DNA from: Clostridia bacterium UC5.1-1D2
Lineage (GTDB): Bacteria; Bacillota; Clostridia; Lachnospirales; Lachnospiraceae
Direction of reading: 5' to 3'
Length of the DNA: 64,000 nt
Assembly: GCA_001304855.1 (NCBI GenBank)
Contig: BBZN01000011.1
Span: forward strand, 62,001-126,000
The notes below the pieces were generated by a model. That model had not been told where the DNA came from, did not search any database, and was given only the letters and a program-made list of their open reading frames with translations. The position numbers were made by a program, and so were the translations under genes. Below are positions 50,859 through 60,611 of the stretch, piece by piece; the stretch's first letter is position 1, and every line of letters starts with the position of its first letter.

Positions 50859-52270
50859 ATGACAATAGAGAGATTATGTTAGGTGAATCTCAATACTTGG
50901 AATTTAAGCTTGAAATTCCGGAAAAGAGTGAGAAATACATGAAGACGGTTGTTGCCTTTGCAAATGGAAGCGGAGGAAAAATCGTTTTTGGGATAGAAGA
51001 TAAAACCTGCAAAGTGCTATGCGTTAAGCAGGAAGATGCATTCCGGATTATGGACGGATTGACTACATCTATCTGTGATAGTTGTACTCCGATGATTACG
51101 CCTATTGTAACTATGGCGTCTATTGATGAAAAAGCGGTTATTATTGTTACGATTCAGGCAGGTGGTCAGAGACCATACTATATTACTGTAGAGGGAAGGA
51201 TAAAGGGACGTATGTACGAATCTCAGGAACTACAAGACATGCGGATTCATTTATAATTAAGGAACTTGAGTTTGAAGGAACTAACAGATGTTTTGAACAG
51301 ACTTATGCCGCGCCTCATGATTCTGTTACAGACTCAGAAATTGATCAGTTTTGCGATAAAATGTATGGTTATGCGGTGCAAAATAGTATATCCCAGGAAA
51401 AGACCGCAAATATAAAGCATTTGACAAAACAAAATTTGAATAGTTGGGGATTTCTTGTATAGAAAGGGGGAAGGTATTATCCGACCAATGCTTACTTGTT
51501 GATGTCTGGGGAATTGATGCCTCAGGTTACAATCCAGTGTGGAGTATTCAAAGGCTCAGATCGTGCTGTATTTATAGATAGAAAAGAATATGGAGGAGAT
51601 ATTGTCCACCAACTGGATGAAGTATATGAATATGTACTTCGTAATATTAATATGGGGGCTGAGATTAAGAGACTGTACAGGAAAGATGTTTATGAATTAC
51701 CGACAGATTGCATCAGGGAGATGATTTGCAATGCTGTCGTTCATCGTAGCTATCTTCACCCGTCCAGTATTCAGGTGGCTGTTTACGATGACTGCGTAGA
51801 AGTGACTTCTCCCGGAATGCTTTTTGGCAGCTTAAAAATTGAAGATATTAAGGAAGGTATTTCTATACCCAGAAATCGCGCATTGGTGTATGCGTTCACG
51901 TATATGAATATTATGGAGCACTGGGGAAGCGGAATTCCAAGAACCATCAGGCGATGTAAAGAAGAAGGACTTAAAGAATCTGAATTATTAGAGGTGGGCG
52001 GAAATTTTCGTATTAATCTGTATCGTTTTCAGGATAAAACAAGAGTGGGAAAGGGTACGGAAAAGTACGGATAATTTAAGTGATGCACAAAATAAAATCC
52101 TCAATTTTGCGGAGAAAACAGGACGGATAACAAATAAAGATGTTCAAACTTTATTGCAGGTGAAAGATTTACGTGCTTTAAAAGTATTAAATAGTTTGGT
52201 CATTGCTGGACTATTAGTTAAAAAGGGAAAATTGAGGGGGAGTTATTATATTTTCAATGATGAACAATAA
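50859..52270 (+). CDS. AlbA_2 (Schlafen-like)/RecG-like ATP-binding protein (heavily frameshifted)
   Basis: About 465 residues spread over at least four breaks. N-terminal AlbA_2 domain (LGESQYLEFKLEIPEKSEKYMKTVVAFANGSGG, then KIVFGIED), a middle region, a GHKL-type ATP-binding part (IREMICNAVVHRSYLHPSSIQVAVYDDCVEV, MEHWGSGIPRTIRRC) and a C-terminal winged helix (ITNKDVQTLLQVKDLRALKVL) that ends at 52270. ATG 50859 follows AGGAGG. Breaks are denser than elsewhere and one in-frame stop lies at about 51460, so it may be a true pseudogene. Last gene of island 2, 27 bp before the right spoIVB copy. Confidence 0.65.
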
Positions 52271-52297
52271 AAATGTTGTCCCTTACTTGACTCAATC

Positions 52298-52414
52298 ATG
52301 AGCGGTTCCCCTATCATCCAGGACGGTAAGCTGGCCGGGGCGGTGACCCATGTGTTTGTGCAGGATGCCAGCCGGGGGTATGGGATATTGATTGAGAATA
52401 TGCTGGAGCGGTAA
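52298..52414 (+). repeat. attR-like copy of the spoIVB 3' end (copy 3)
   Basis: Encodes the same residues as the end of SpoIVB ([16 protein letters not shown] onward) but stops as CGG TAA. The core 52331-52409 is identical to copy 1. The 33 bp before the core differ from copy 1 only at synonymous sites. A 10-bp terminator hairpin lies 17 bp after the stop, so this is probably the original chromosomal 3' end of spoIVB. Confidence 0.85.
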
Positions 52415-52430
52415 ATATGAATGCAAAGAC

Positions 52431-52480
52431 AAAACGACTGTGGAACAAGTTTGGCTTGTATACGCAGTCGTTTTACGTTT
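52431..52480 (+). terminator. Probable native spoIVB terminator
   Basis: AAAACGACTG (52431-52440) pairs with CAGTCGTTTT (52465-52474), then TTTTACGTTTTG. It sits after the right-hand copy of the spoIVB end, now 10 kb from the gene. Confidence 0.7.
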
Positions 52481-52640
52481 TGTTCGGGGACTGCAGAATG
52501 TTTTCGTTTTACCGTGATTACTGTTCAGGTTTGTTGTGACGGGGTATACTGTGACGGCGTATATATTGAGATAAAAGGTTAAAATTATATTGTTTCTATG
52601 TATTTGACATAATTTTAGAAGATAAACGGTGCCGGCAGCT

Positions 52641-53103
52641 GTATAAATTTTAGCCTCTAAAGACGGATTTTATTATATAACGAAGTACTCCAAACTTTAC
52701 CTTGCTTCTCCCACAATACTAAAAAAGGCTGGCTGGTTGGCTGAAAAGTCAATGACCGGTTGGTTTAAGTTAAAAAAGAGAGATAAAAGTGAGATTGTTC
52801 AGTGCATGGGTTGGAAGGAAGGTGCTGTGCGGTGGATTTGGCTATGATAAAATAAACAAAGAATATCGCCCTGGGAAACTACGTGAAGCGATTCCTGCTG
52901 GAAGCGTGTATAATTTTGAAATACTGCAGGGGAATTTTGAGGATGACCTGAAGCTTTTTCATATGAAATGTATTAGCGGTGATGGGGAAAGCATGGGGTT
53001 TGATTATATCGTATACAACAGAAGCCGGTACTGTGACCGGGGCTTTGGATATGTTTTTGTAGGTAAATTTAATCTATGCTTAAGAGGATATGGGAATGCC
53101 TGA
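52641..53103 (+). pseudogene. cmr3: Fragment of cmr3 (type III-B CRISPR RAMP protein)
   Basis: Across one break near 52800, the reading gives KLYLASPTILKKAGWLAEKS, then CGGFGYDKINKEYRPGKLRE, AIPAGSVYNFEI and ending in SRYCDRGFGYVFVGKF. This matches the C-terminal third of Cmr3, which typically has LYLATPAIFK, an IGGWD-like loop with PKPLRRAVPAGSVY, and a glycine-rich GFG end. No N-terminal two thirds, no cmr1, cmr2, cmr5 or cmr6 and no array are found. Function is lost. Confidence 0.65.
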
Positions 53104-53250
53104 TACGTCTATGCTTCTGGTGATTACAACTCTGCCCCTACTTATCCCGCAAGCGGGACGGAGCTGGAGCTAGGTTACGTGGATATGTTAATTCAGAGGG
53201 AGATTTATACAGGATTTCAATCGGTGAGGCATTATGGAAAACGCTTCTAA
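53096..53250 (+). pseudogene. cmr4: Fragment of cmr4 (type III-B CRISPR backbone protein)
   Basis: Overlaps the cmr3 fragment by 8 bp, as adjacent cmr genes do. Across frames it gives a short N-terminus, then PASGTELELGYVDMLIQRE and IYTGFQSV. This is the Cmr4 N-terminal pattern of G-x-G-T-x-L-G-x-V-D-x-P-I-Q-R-E-x-x-T-G-F-P. The remaining 230 or so residues are missing. Confidence 0.6.
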
Positions 53251-53817
53251 AGCAATACCATGCAGCATTGAAACACGAGAATACGCACAGAAAAAATCTG
53301 TAAAATGCGTAAAAATAAAAAGAAATATTTTTTACAATCAGGCTTTTCCTCGGTTAAAAGGAGGAAATTGCCTGATTTTAACATTGTTTTCAAAATAGAA
53401 CAATAAATATCATGATCTCCCCAAATTATCAGAGGAAAATACATATCTCTGACGTTATATAATCGTGCCTGTCGAATTGTGATGTATTTGCTGTGACGTA
53501 TTAAAGTAATAAAATTTGTGTCAAATCGTCAAAAAAACGACAAAAAAGTTTTAAAAAAATTGTTACAATTGCGTTAATTAACGCCAAAAATAATTGCATT
53601 TTGTCACCGCAGATGCTACAATTCAAACTCGGCAGATGTTTAATTTGTCAAAAGACGCGACCACCAAAGATTGCTATATGCTAAGGGGAGCATATATAAT
53701 AAATTCGCAAGGAACAACGAAGGATACGGATTTTTGTAAAATACGGGGTCGATAAATCATGAAACAGATTTTACAGGTAGTATAGACAGGCAAACAATAT
53801 TTAGGAGGTAAAAGGAA
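53251..53817 (+). promoter_or_regulatory. Upstream region of spo0A with promoter, 0A box and palindrome
   Basis: A terminator hairpin (AATCAGGC/GCCTGATT, 53336-53377) comes first. Then GCGTTAATTAACGC (53571-53584), a perfect 14-bp palindrome. A good sigma-A promoter is TTGCAT (53594-53599), 17 bp, TACAAT (53617-53622). A perfect 0A box TTTGTCAAA (53644-53652) lies just after it and TTTGTCACC inside its spacer, consistent with Spo0A autoregulation. AT-rich; no gene seen. Confidence 0.65.
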
Positions 53818-54636
53818 GTGGAAAAGCTGAACGTTGCGATTGTTGATGACAATCCATTGATTCTGAATACGCTGGATGAACTGATTAGCTCGGAGGATGG
53901 ATTAGCTGTTATCGGAAAGGCAGACAATGGCGCCGATGCCATTAACATGATCGTGAATACAACGCCGGACATCGTATTGTTGGACTTGGTAATGCCGAAG
54001 ATTGACGGTATATCTGTTGTGGAGAAAGTCAAAAAGGAACATACCTTTCTGAAGAATCCTGCATTTATTATTCTGAGTGCAGTAGGCGGAGAGCAGATGA
54101 CAGAAGAGGCTTTTAAGGCAGGCGCTAATTACTATCTGATGAAACCATTTGATAAAGAAATCCTGGTGAACAAAATCCGGCATATCGGTAAGCTGCCGGA
54201 GAAACAGCAGGTGGGTAAAGTGGTGAGGGCTCCCTTTGAAACAGGGGAGGACGCTCACGTTACCAGAGAGGAATATATGAAGGAGCATTTGGAGGACGAT
54301 ATAACGAAAATGCTTCATGAGCTGGGAATACCGGCTCACATAAAGGGATACCAATACTTGAGAGATGCCATTGCAATGTCGGTGGAAGATCAGGAGATGA
54401 TGAGCTCTGTTACGAAAATTCTGTATCCTGCCATCGCGAAAAAGAATCAGACAACAGCCAGCCGGGTAGAGCGTGCCATACGCCACGCCATTGAGGTTGC
54501 ATGGGGCAGAGGTAAAATGGAAACCATCGATGAGGTCTTCGGTTATACAATCAGTACCGGAAAAGGCAAGCCTACTAATTCTGAGTTTATTGCACTGATA
54601 TCGGATAAAATTCTCCTGGAGTACAAGAAAATATAA
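53818..54636 (+). CDS. spo0A: Sporulation master regulator Spo0A
   Basis: 272 residues, intact. Receiver domain with acidic pocket (AIVDDNP), phospho-Asp in [14 protein letters not shown], Thr/Ser switch IILSAVG and Lys in YLMKPFD; a linker; and the DNA-binding domain with the highly conserved [15 protein letters not shown] recognition helix. The start is a GTG after AGGAGGTAAAAG. In Clostridia spo0A normally follows spoIVB directly; here the islands and the cmr remnant separate them by 11.6 kb. Confidence 0.98.
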   Translation: MEKLNVAIVDDNPLILNTLDELISSEDGLAVIGKADNGADAINMIVNTTPDIVLLDLVMPKIDGISVVEKVKKEHTFLKNPAFIILSAVGGEQMTEEAFKAGANYYLMKPFDKEILVNKIRHIGKLPEKQQVGKVVRAPFETGEDAHVTREEYMKEHLEDDITKMLHELGIPAHIKGYQYLRDAIAMSVEDQEMMSSVTKILYPAIAKKNQTTASRVERAIRHAIEVAWGRGKMETIDEVFGYTISTGKGKPTNSEFIALISDKILLEYKKI

Positions 54637-54735
54637 ATATAATTTCACCAGAAAAACCTTCCTAATTTCGGGAATTTAAGGTATACTATAGGGAAAGGCA
54701 TAAGGACACCTGTTCGTCAGGAGAGGGAGGTTTGG

Positions 54736-56180
54736 ATGAAGAAAATACTATTTGCTGCTTCAGAGGCGGTGCCGTTTATCAAAACAGGAGGCCTGGCAGA
54801 TGTTGTAGGTTCTCTGCCAAAGTGCTTTAATAGGGAGTATTTTGATGTGAGGGTCGTTATCCCCAAGTATCTGTGTATTAAGCAGGAATGGCGGGATAAG
54901 ATGGAGTACGTAAATCACTTTTATATGGATTATCTGGGGCAGAGCGTTATGTGGGAATCCTCAGGTGTGTTCATGAGGGTGTGACCTTTTACTTTATTGA
55001 TAACGAAAGCTATTTCAGCGGGGCAAAGCCATATGGAGACTGGTACTGGGATTTGGAGAAGTTCTGTTTCTTCTGCAGGGCGGCTTTATCTGCTCTGCCG
55101 GTAATTGGATTCCAGCCGGATGTGGTGCATTGCCATGACTGGCAGACCGGGCTGATTCCGGTGCTTTTGAAGGACAGATTTCATGAGGGGGAATTTTACT
55201 GCAACATGAAGTCTGTTATCACGATCCATAATCTGAAGTTCCAGGGAGTGTGGGATGTAAAGACCATACAGCGTTTTACAGAGCTGCCGGGCTACTATTT
55301 TACGCCTGATAAGCTGGAGGCTTACAAGGACGGCAACCTGCTGAAAGGCGGAATTGTGTTTGCAGATGCTATCACAACTGTAAGCGATACTTATGCGGAA
55401 GAAATCAAGATGCCGTTTTACGGCGAAGGTCTGGACGGCCTTATGAGGGCCAGGGCAGGTAATCTGAGGGGCATTGTCAATGGAATCGACTACGACGAGT
55501 TTAACCCTGAGACAGACGGCTGTATTGTTCAGACATACAATGCAAAGAATTTCCGCAAGGAGAAGTCAAAGAACAAAAAGGCGCTTCAGGAAGAGCTGGG
55601 ACTGCCTGTGGATGAGAAGAAGTTTATGGTGGGTATTGTGTCCCGCCTCACCGACCAGAAAGGGCTGGATCTGATTCAGGGAGTGATGGATGAGCTGTGT
55701 AATGAAAATCTGCAGCTTGTAGTTCTGGGAACCGGCGACGAGCGGTATGAGAACATGTTCCGCCATTATGACTGGAAGTATCATGATAAGGTGTCAGCCC
55801 AGATTTACTATTCGGAAGCCATGTCCCATAAGATTTATGCGGCATGTGACGCATTTCTTATGCCGTCTCTCTTTGAACCCTGCGGTTTAAGCCAGCTGAT
55901 GGCGCTGCGTTATGGCACAGTGCCTATCGTCAGGGAGACGGGAGGACTCAAGGATACGGTGGAGCCCTATAATGAATTCGAGAGTAAGGGCACAGGCTTC
56001 TCCTTTACCAATTATAATGCTCATGAGATGCTGGGCAGCATACGTTATGCAGAGTATGTGTACTACAGCAAGCGCAGGGAGTGGAATAAGATTATTGACA
56101 GGGCTATGGCCAGGGATTACTCCTGGTGGACATCAGCCGGCAAGTACCAGGAGCTGTATGACTGGCTCATTGGTTATTGA
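54736..56180 (+). CDS. glgA: Glycogen synthase (ADP-glucose type; one frameshift)
   Basis: About 481 residues of a GT5 glycosyltransferase that extends alpha-1,4-glucan. It shows the ADP-glucose-binding KTGGLADVVGSLPK at the N-terminus, VVHCHDWQTGLIPVLL, and the C-terminal FEPCGLSQLMALRYGTVPIVRETGGLKDTV. One break near 54955. Good AGGAGAGGGAGG ribosome site. It is alone; no glgB, glgC or glgP genes are here. Confidence 0.94.
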
Positions 56181-56244
56181 CAATCCACCTTAAATATCAG
56201 ATAATGAGGTATAGCGTTTGATAAGACAGAAAGGTGCGATATAG

Positions 56245-56757
56245 ATGGAACCATCGGTAATTGCAGAATATTTCGGTGATAAGGAATACATGGAGTGTGT
56301 AAAGGATATATTTGACAGTCCTGTATTTCAGTCTCTGGATAATTATATACAGCATGGAACGACCACTTGCAAGGACCATTGCATACAGGTTTCGTACCTG
56401 GGATATAAGTTAAGCAGAAGGTTTGGGGGAAATTGGAGAAGCGCTGCGAGAGCAGGGCTTCTTCATGATTTATTTTTATACGATTGGCATACCCATGCCA
56501 GGGAAACGGGGAAGCATTTTCACGGATTTACCCATCCAAGGACAGCATATAATAATGCACAGGCTTACTTTGGGCTGTCCTGGGAGGAAGGGGATATTAT
56601 TCTCCGGCATATGTGGCCTTTAACGCCTATACCGCCTGCAACGAAGGCGGGGTTTGCTGTGACCTGTGCGGATAAAATTTGCAGTACTGTGGAAACCGCA
56701 GCGCGGGTGAAACGCTGGGTGCTGATGTGTTTCCTGGCCCAGCCGGCCGGAAGGTAG
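56245..56757 (+). CDS. HD-domain phosphohydrolase
   Basis: 170 residues. HD-fold metal ligands are visible: His in CKDHCIQVSYLG, HD in AGLLHDLFLYDW, then HGFTHPRTAYNNA and the Asp of TCADKICSTVE. Similar small HD proteins are common in Lachnospiraceae and probably hydrolyse nucleotides or cyclic dinucleotides; the substrate is not known. The C-terminal residues after VKRW differ from the family and may reflect one more break. 24 bp before the PAP2-type gene. Confidence 0.75.
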   Translation: MEPSVIAEYFGDKEYMECVKDIFDSPVFQSLDNYIQHGTTTCKDHCIQVSYLGYKLSRRFGGNWRSAARAGLLHDLFLYDWHTHARETGKHFHGFTHPRTAYNNAQAYFGLSWEEGDIILRHMWPLTPIPPATKAGFAVTCADKICSTVETAARVKRWVLMCFLAQPAGR

Positions 56758-56781
56758 CGAAAGGGGAAAGAGAAAAATACT

Positions 56782-57239
56782 ATGGACGTATGGTCACAGA
56801 TGCTTGGCAATCAGGTTCTTGTAAGTGCGGTAACAGGCTGGGTGGTAGCCCAGTTTTTAAAGACCTTGATTGACTGCGCTTTAAATAAAAGCTTTAATGC
56901 GGAACGCCTGGTGGGCTCCGGAGGTATGCCCAGCTCTCATTCGGCGACGGTTTGCGGCATGACTACGGCTACATTGCTGAAGTATGGAACCGGCTCCTTT
57001 GAGTTCGCGGTAGCCTTTGTTCTTTCTATGGTAGTTATGTATGATGCCATTGGAGTGAGACGGGAGACGGGCAAGCAGGCAAAGCTTTTAAACTCCATTT
57101 TGATGGAGAATCCCTTGAAGCTGAATGCGAGGTGCTTCAGGAAAAGCTGAAGGAATATGTGGGGCATACGCCTTTACAGGTTATGGCGGGAGCTATCTTG
57201 GGAATTGTGCTGGCCCTGATGATTGATCCGTACTTTTAA
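56782..57239 (+). CDS. Divergent PAP2 family membrane protein (one frameshift)
   Basis: About 152 residues, DUF212/YuiD-like. Five hydrophobic stretches and the SGGMPSSHSATVCG motif, the family version of the acid phosphatase active-site histidine. After a break near 57128, EVLQEKLKEYVGHTPLQVMAG closes the protein and matches family members. Likely a membrane phosphatase-like protein of unknown substrate. Confidence 0.85.
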
Positions 57240-57290
57240 TGTGGCGGGGGATGGATACATTCACATTAGAGAGGAAGGACAGAAGATATC

Positions 57291-57845
57291 ATGAATATTT
57301 ACAGCTTGATCAACTGGTTTTTTATGTACAGCTTTATTGGATATTTACTGGAGTGTTGTGTATTAAGTATAGAATATAAGCGGCCTGTAGTGGACCGTGG
57401 CTTCGGCCATGGCCCCTTTTGCATCATATACGGGTTTGGCGCACTGGGGGCCTGTATGCTGTTAAAGCCGGTGTCGGAAAGCCCCCTGGAACTCTACACC
57501 GCCTCTATGGCCATGGCGACCACCATGGAGCTGGTGACGGCCAATATTATGGTACGCCTTTTCGGCGCGTTCTGGTGGGATTACAGCCATAAGCGTTTTA
57601 ATTACAGGGGTATGGTATGTCTGGAGAGCAGCCTGGCCTGGGGACTTTTAGGACTGTTCTTTTTCTACTTCCTGGATAACTGGGTGCGTTCCATGGTGGA
57701 CAGCATTCCGGGACATATGGGAACGGTTCTGGCAGTGGGCCTTACCGTGTTTTATCTTATGGATTTCCTATACTGCCTGCGTATCCGCTTAAACGGTATG
57801 GACGAGGAAGAGGAAGAAGTGGTGGGAAGGCTGAAAATATATTAG
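57291..57845 (+). CDS. CmpB-like putative ABC transporter permease
   Basis: 184 residues, intact, with at least four membrane helices. Matches the ABC_trans_CmpB family (YSLINWFFMYSFIGYLLECCVLSI, RGFGHGPFCIIYGFGALG, WDYSHKRFNYRGMVCLESSLAWGLLG). Despite the family name, its transport role is not shown and no ATPase gene is next to it. The cytoplasmic tail is acidic. Confidence 0.8.
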   Translation: MNIYSLINWFFMYSFIGYLLECCVLSIEYKRPVVDRGFGHGPFCIIYGFGALGACMLLKPVSESPLELYTASMAMATTMELVTANIMVRLFGAFWWDYSHKRFNYRGMVCLESSLAWGLLGLFFFYFLDNWVRSMVDSIPGHMGTVLAVGLTVFYLMDFLYCLRIRLNGMDEEEEEVVGRLKIY

Positions 57846-58019
57846 ACCTTTCAACCTGTGCAGCAGCGGGCAGCTGTTTTGAGCCGGGATTTTACCGGGA
57901 AGCAGCCTGAGACGTTTGCTGACTGCAGGTAGCGATTGAATAAAGGGCTGCTCTGGGTATGGCGGCCCTTTTGACTGCCAGGTGAAAGGATAGTTCCGAT
58001 TTAAAGGAGAATTGACAAG

Positions 58020-58627
58020 ATGACAGATAATTGGAATGGATATCATGTGGTGCTGGCTTCGGCTTCTCCCAGAAGAAAAGAGCTTTTGGCCCAGCTGGGC
58101 ATCGATGCGGAAGTGAGGCCCAGCCATGGGGAGGAGAACACCACAGAGAAGAAGCCGAATCAGATTGTTATGGATCTGTCCAGGCTGAAGGCTGAGGATG
58201 TGGCGGCCGGGCGTCCTGGGGGGACTATGGTTATCGGCGCGGATACCGTTGTGGCAGTTGGAAATCAAATTCTCGGTAAGCCGGGAACCCCCATGAGGGC
58301 CTACGAGATGATTGAAAAGCTTCAGGCAGAAGCCATCAGGTCTATACAGGGGTAACCGTGTTATTGTGCCTGGAGGACGGCAGCAACCACGGCATTACGT
58401 TTTCAGAGTGCACCGACGTGCATGTGTATCCTATGACAACGGAAGAGATAACAGCGTATACAGCCTGCGGAGAGCCTCTTGACAAGGCGGGGGCTTATGG
58501 GATACAGGGACGGTTTGCGGCTTACATCAAAGGGATTGACGGAGACTATTCCAATGTGGTGGGGCTGCCTCTGGGGCGGCTGTACCAGGAAGTAAAGAGA
58601 CTTTTGGAGGACAGGGAAGATGATTAA
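58020..58627 (+). CDS. maf: Maf-family nucleoside triphosphate pyrophosphatase (one frameshift)
   Basis: About 202 residues. Cleaves non-canonical or dTTP/UTP nucleotides to monophosphates. Conserved ASASPRRKELLAQLGI at the N-terminus, VIGADTVVAVGNQILGKP in the middle and DKAGAYGIQGRFAAYIKGIDGDYSNVVGLP at the end. Break near 58338. AAGGAGAA precedes the ATG. Overlaps the next gene by 8 bp. Confidence 0.92.
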
Positions 58628-59403
58628 GCTGATTGTATCGGATGTGGATGGAACCTTGGTGGAGGATGGCTCCCCGGCGCTGAATCCTGAGCTTTTTGAG
58701 GTGATTTTAAAATTGAGGGAGAAGGGGCTTCAGGTTGTGATAGCCAGCGGGAGGCCCTGGGCCAGCGTACAGAATACCTTTGAACCTGTGAAAGAAAAAA
58801 TATTCTATGTATCCAATAACGGCGCTTACGTGGGCTGCTACGGCAGATGCCTTTACGCCTACTCCATCGGCGGGCCGTTAGTTAAGAGGCTGGTGGAGAA
58901 GGTCCGCCTTTATCCGGATCTGGAAATTGTCTATGCAGGTGTAAACGGGGATTATGTGGAGACAAAGAGCGAGGAGCTGTGCCGCTGGCTGGTGGACAGC
59001 TATAAGTTCAATTTAACCAGGGTGGAGGATCTGCTGGCTGTGGACGAGCCTGTGTGAAAATATCCATCTATAAGCCTTCGGGTATTGAAGCTGCAACCAG
59101 AGACATATATAATGAATTTAAGGATGAATTAAAAATAGCCTGCGCCGGGGACATGTGGATGGACTGTATGGCGGAGGGAGTTAACAAGGGGCGGGCAGTA
59201 AAGACAATTCAGGAGAGCCTGGGAATTAGCCTAAGGAGACTATGGCTTTCGGGGATCAGCTGAATGATATTGAAATGCTGGACCGGGCCTATTATAGTTT
59301 TGCTGTTGCCAACGCCAGGGACGAGGTAAGAAAAGCGGCCCGGTTCCAGGCTGACAGCAATGTGAATGACGGAGTGCTTAAAATATTAAAGCAGCTGCTG
59401 TGA
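58620..59403 (+). CDS. HAD-superfamily (Cof-type) phosphatase (frameshifted)
   Basis: About 261 residues. Motif I DVDGTLV with the nucleophile Asp, motif II VIASGR, a C2 cap, the Lys in GVNKGRAVK, and motif IV in MAFGDQLNDIEML. Breaks near 59052 and 59240. Cof-type enzymes dephosphorylate sugar phosphates or flavin and pyridoxal precursors; the substrate is not predictable. Overlaps maf and is 13 bp before the lipoprotein gene. Confidence 0.88.
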
Positions 59404-59416
59404 AAGGAGCTTGTCA

Positions 59417-60411
59417 GTGTTTAGATGCAAAGCCGGCGGAAAGCAAAGAGCTGCCTGGAAGATAGGATTCGGTATACTGTGTATGGCGGCAGCCATAGGC
59501 ATTTCCGGGTGTGCAAAAAAGACGGTAACTCAGGAGGGCGCCAGGGCGGTGGAGAAGGAATACTCCAAAGGACAGGTTATGGTTATTGCGGCTACGGAGC
59601 GGAACAGGTATCAGAATATTTATACCGACCGCCTTTGGACTGCCCGGGCGGATTCCGGCGGCGTCACCTTTGAAGAGAAGCTGAAAGGACAGATCGAACA
59701 GTTTCTTACAGAGCTGGCTGTCATCAACCTCATGGCAGATGAAGAGAAGGTGGAGCTTACGGTCAGGAGAAGGATTCCCTGAAGAATCTCTCCCAGGAAT
59801 ACTACGCCGGCCTGGCCCAGCCTGACAAGGAGTACATCGACATAAGCGAGGACGAGATCTATCAGCTGTACTGTGAGTACTACAGAGCGGATAAGCTGGT
59901 GTCTGAGCTCACAAAGGGGGAAAACCTGGAGGTCAGCGATGCGGAGGCAAAGGTCATTCAGATCCAGCAGATTGCCCTGAATACGGCCGATGAGGCCCAG
60001 GCGGTCCTGGAACAGGTTCAGGGGGAGAAGGCAGATTTTGCAGCCATCGCATCAAGAAATTCCAAGGACGGGCAGATTAACTACACGTTGGAGTGGAGCG
60101 AAGATATGGATCCCCTGGGCCGGGCTGCCTTTAAGCTGGAGCAGGATGAGATAAGCGGCGTGGTGGAGCAGGGGCCGCGGTTTTATATTTTAAAATGCAC
60201 CAATGCATATGACGCAGAGGCGACATTGGAACGAAAAACCCGTCTGTCGAGGGAGAAGAAAACACAGGCTTTTCTGAGCTTTTACGAGCCCTTTGTGAAG
60301 GAGCATCAAGTGACGTTGAAAGGGAATATCTGGGAAAACGTTGATTTCTCTGAGGGAAAAGACTGCCGGACCGATAATTTTTTTCAGCTTTATCAGTCTT
60401 ATTATAATTAA
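59417..60411 (+). CDS. Parvulin-type peptidyl-prolyl isomerase lipoprotein, PrsA-like (one frameshift)
   Basis: About 331 residues. GTG 59417 is favoured because AAAGGAG sits seven bases upstream; a TTG at 59411 is too close. Lipoprotein signal (AAWKIGFGILCMAAAIGISGC). After a SurA-like helical region and a break near 59765, a parvulin-like domain is seen (IQIQQIALNTADEAQAVLEQV..ADFAAIASRNSKDG). Probably helps fold secreted proteins outside the membrane. Confidence 0.8.
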
Positions 60412-60434
60412 GGGTGTATTTTATTTAAAATCTG

Positions 60435-60498
60435 AAAAGCAGTTCCGATCTTTTAGATTGCTCCGCGGGAATTCTAAACTATCGGAACTGCTTTTTTG
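60435..60498 (+). terminator. Strong double-hairpin terminator
   Basis: AAAAGCAGTTCCGAT (60435-60449) pairs perfectly with 60481-60495, with an inner TTTAGA/TCTAAA stem, followed by a T run. It ends the maf-HAD-lipoprotein unit. Confidence 0.9.
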
Positions 60499-60611
60499 TA
60501 AAATGAATGGACATCCGATGCTTCTTGACCGGCTTTTTCGGTCAAGAAGATGAGCCGTCTGAACTGTTACAATGGATGGGACAGGCGCATCAGAATTTTG
60601 GAAAATAAGGA

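Larger units (their letters stand above)
42161..52330. mobile_element. Two tandem integrative defence islands in the 3' end of spoIVB
   Basis: AT-rich DNA between spoIVB and spo0A, bounded by three copies of the spoIVB 3' end. Island 1 runs 42161-46507, island 2 46587-52330. Both begin with the same ~150-bp left end and finish with TGTTGTCCCTTACTTGACTC before the next spoIVB copy. Cargo is an IetAS-type pair, then SIR2-HerA and an AlbA_2-like protein. No integrase or transposase is seen, so they look like passengers mobilised in trans (CIME-like). Confidence 0.75.

Noticed and set aside
42161-52330. Integrase, transposase or relaxase genes in the islands
   Set aside because: Searched by eye on both strands for tyrosine and serine recombinase motifs and found none; the islands must have been moved in trans or have lost the gene.
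52415-53817. CRISPR array near the cmr fragments
   Set aside because: No two spaced copies of any 25-40 bp repeat are present; at most one degenerate repeat-like end.
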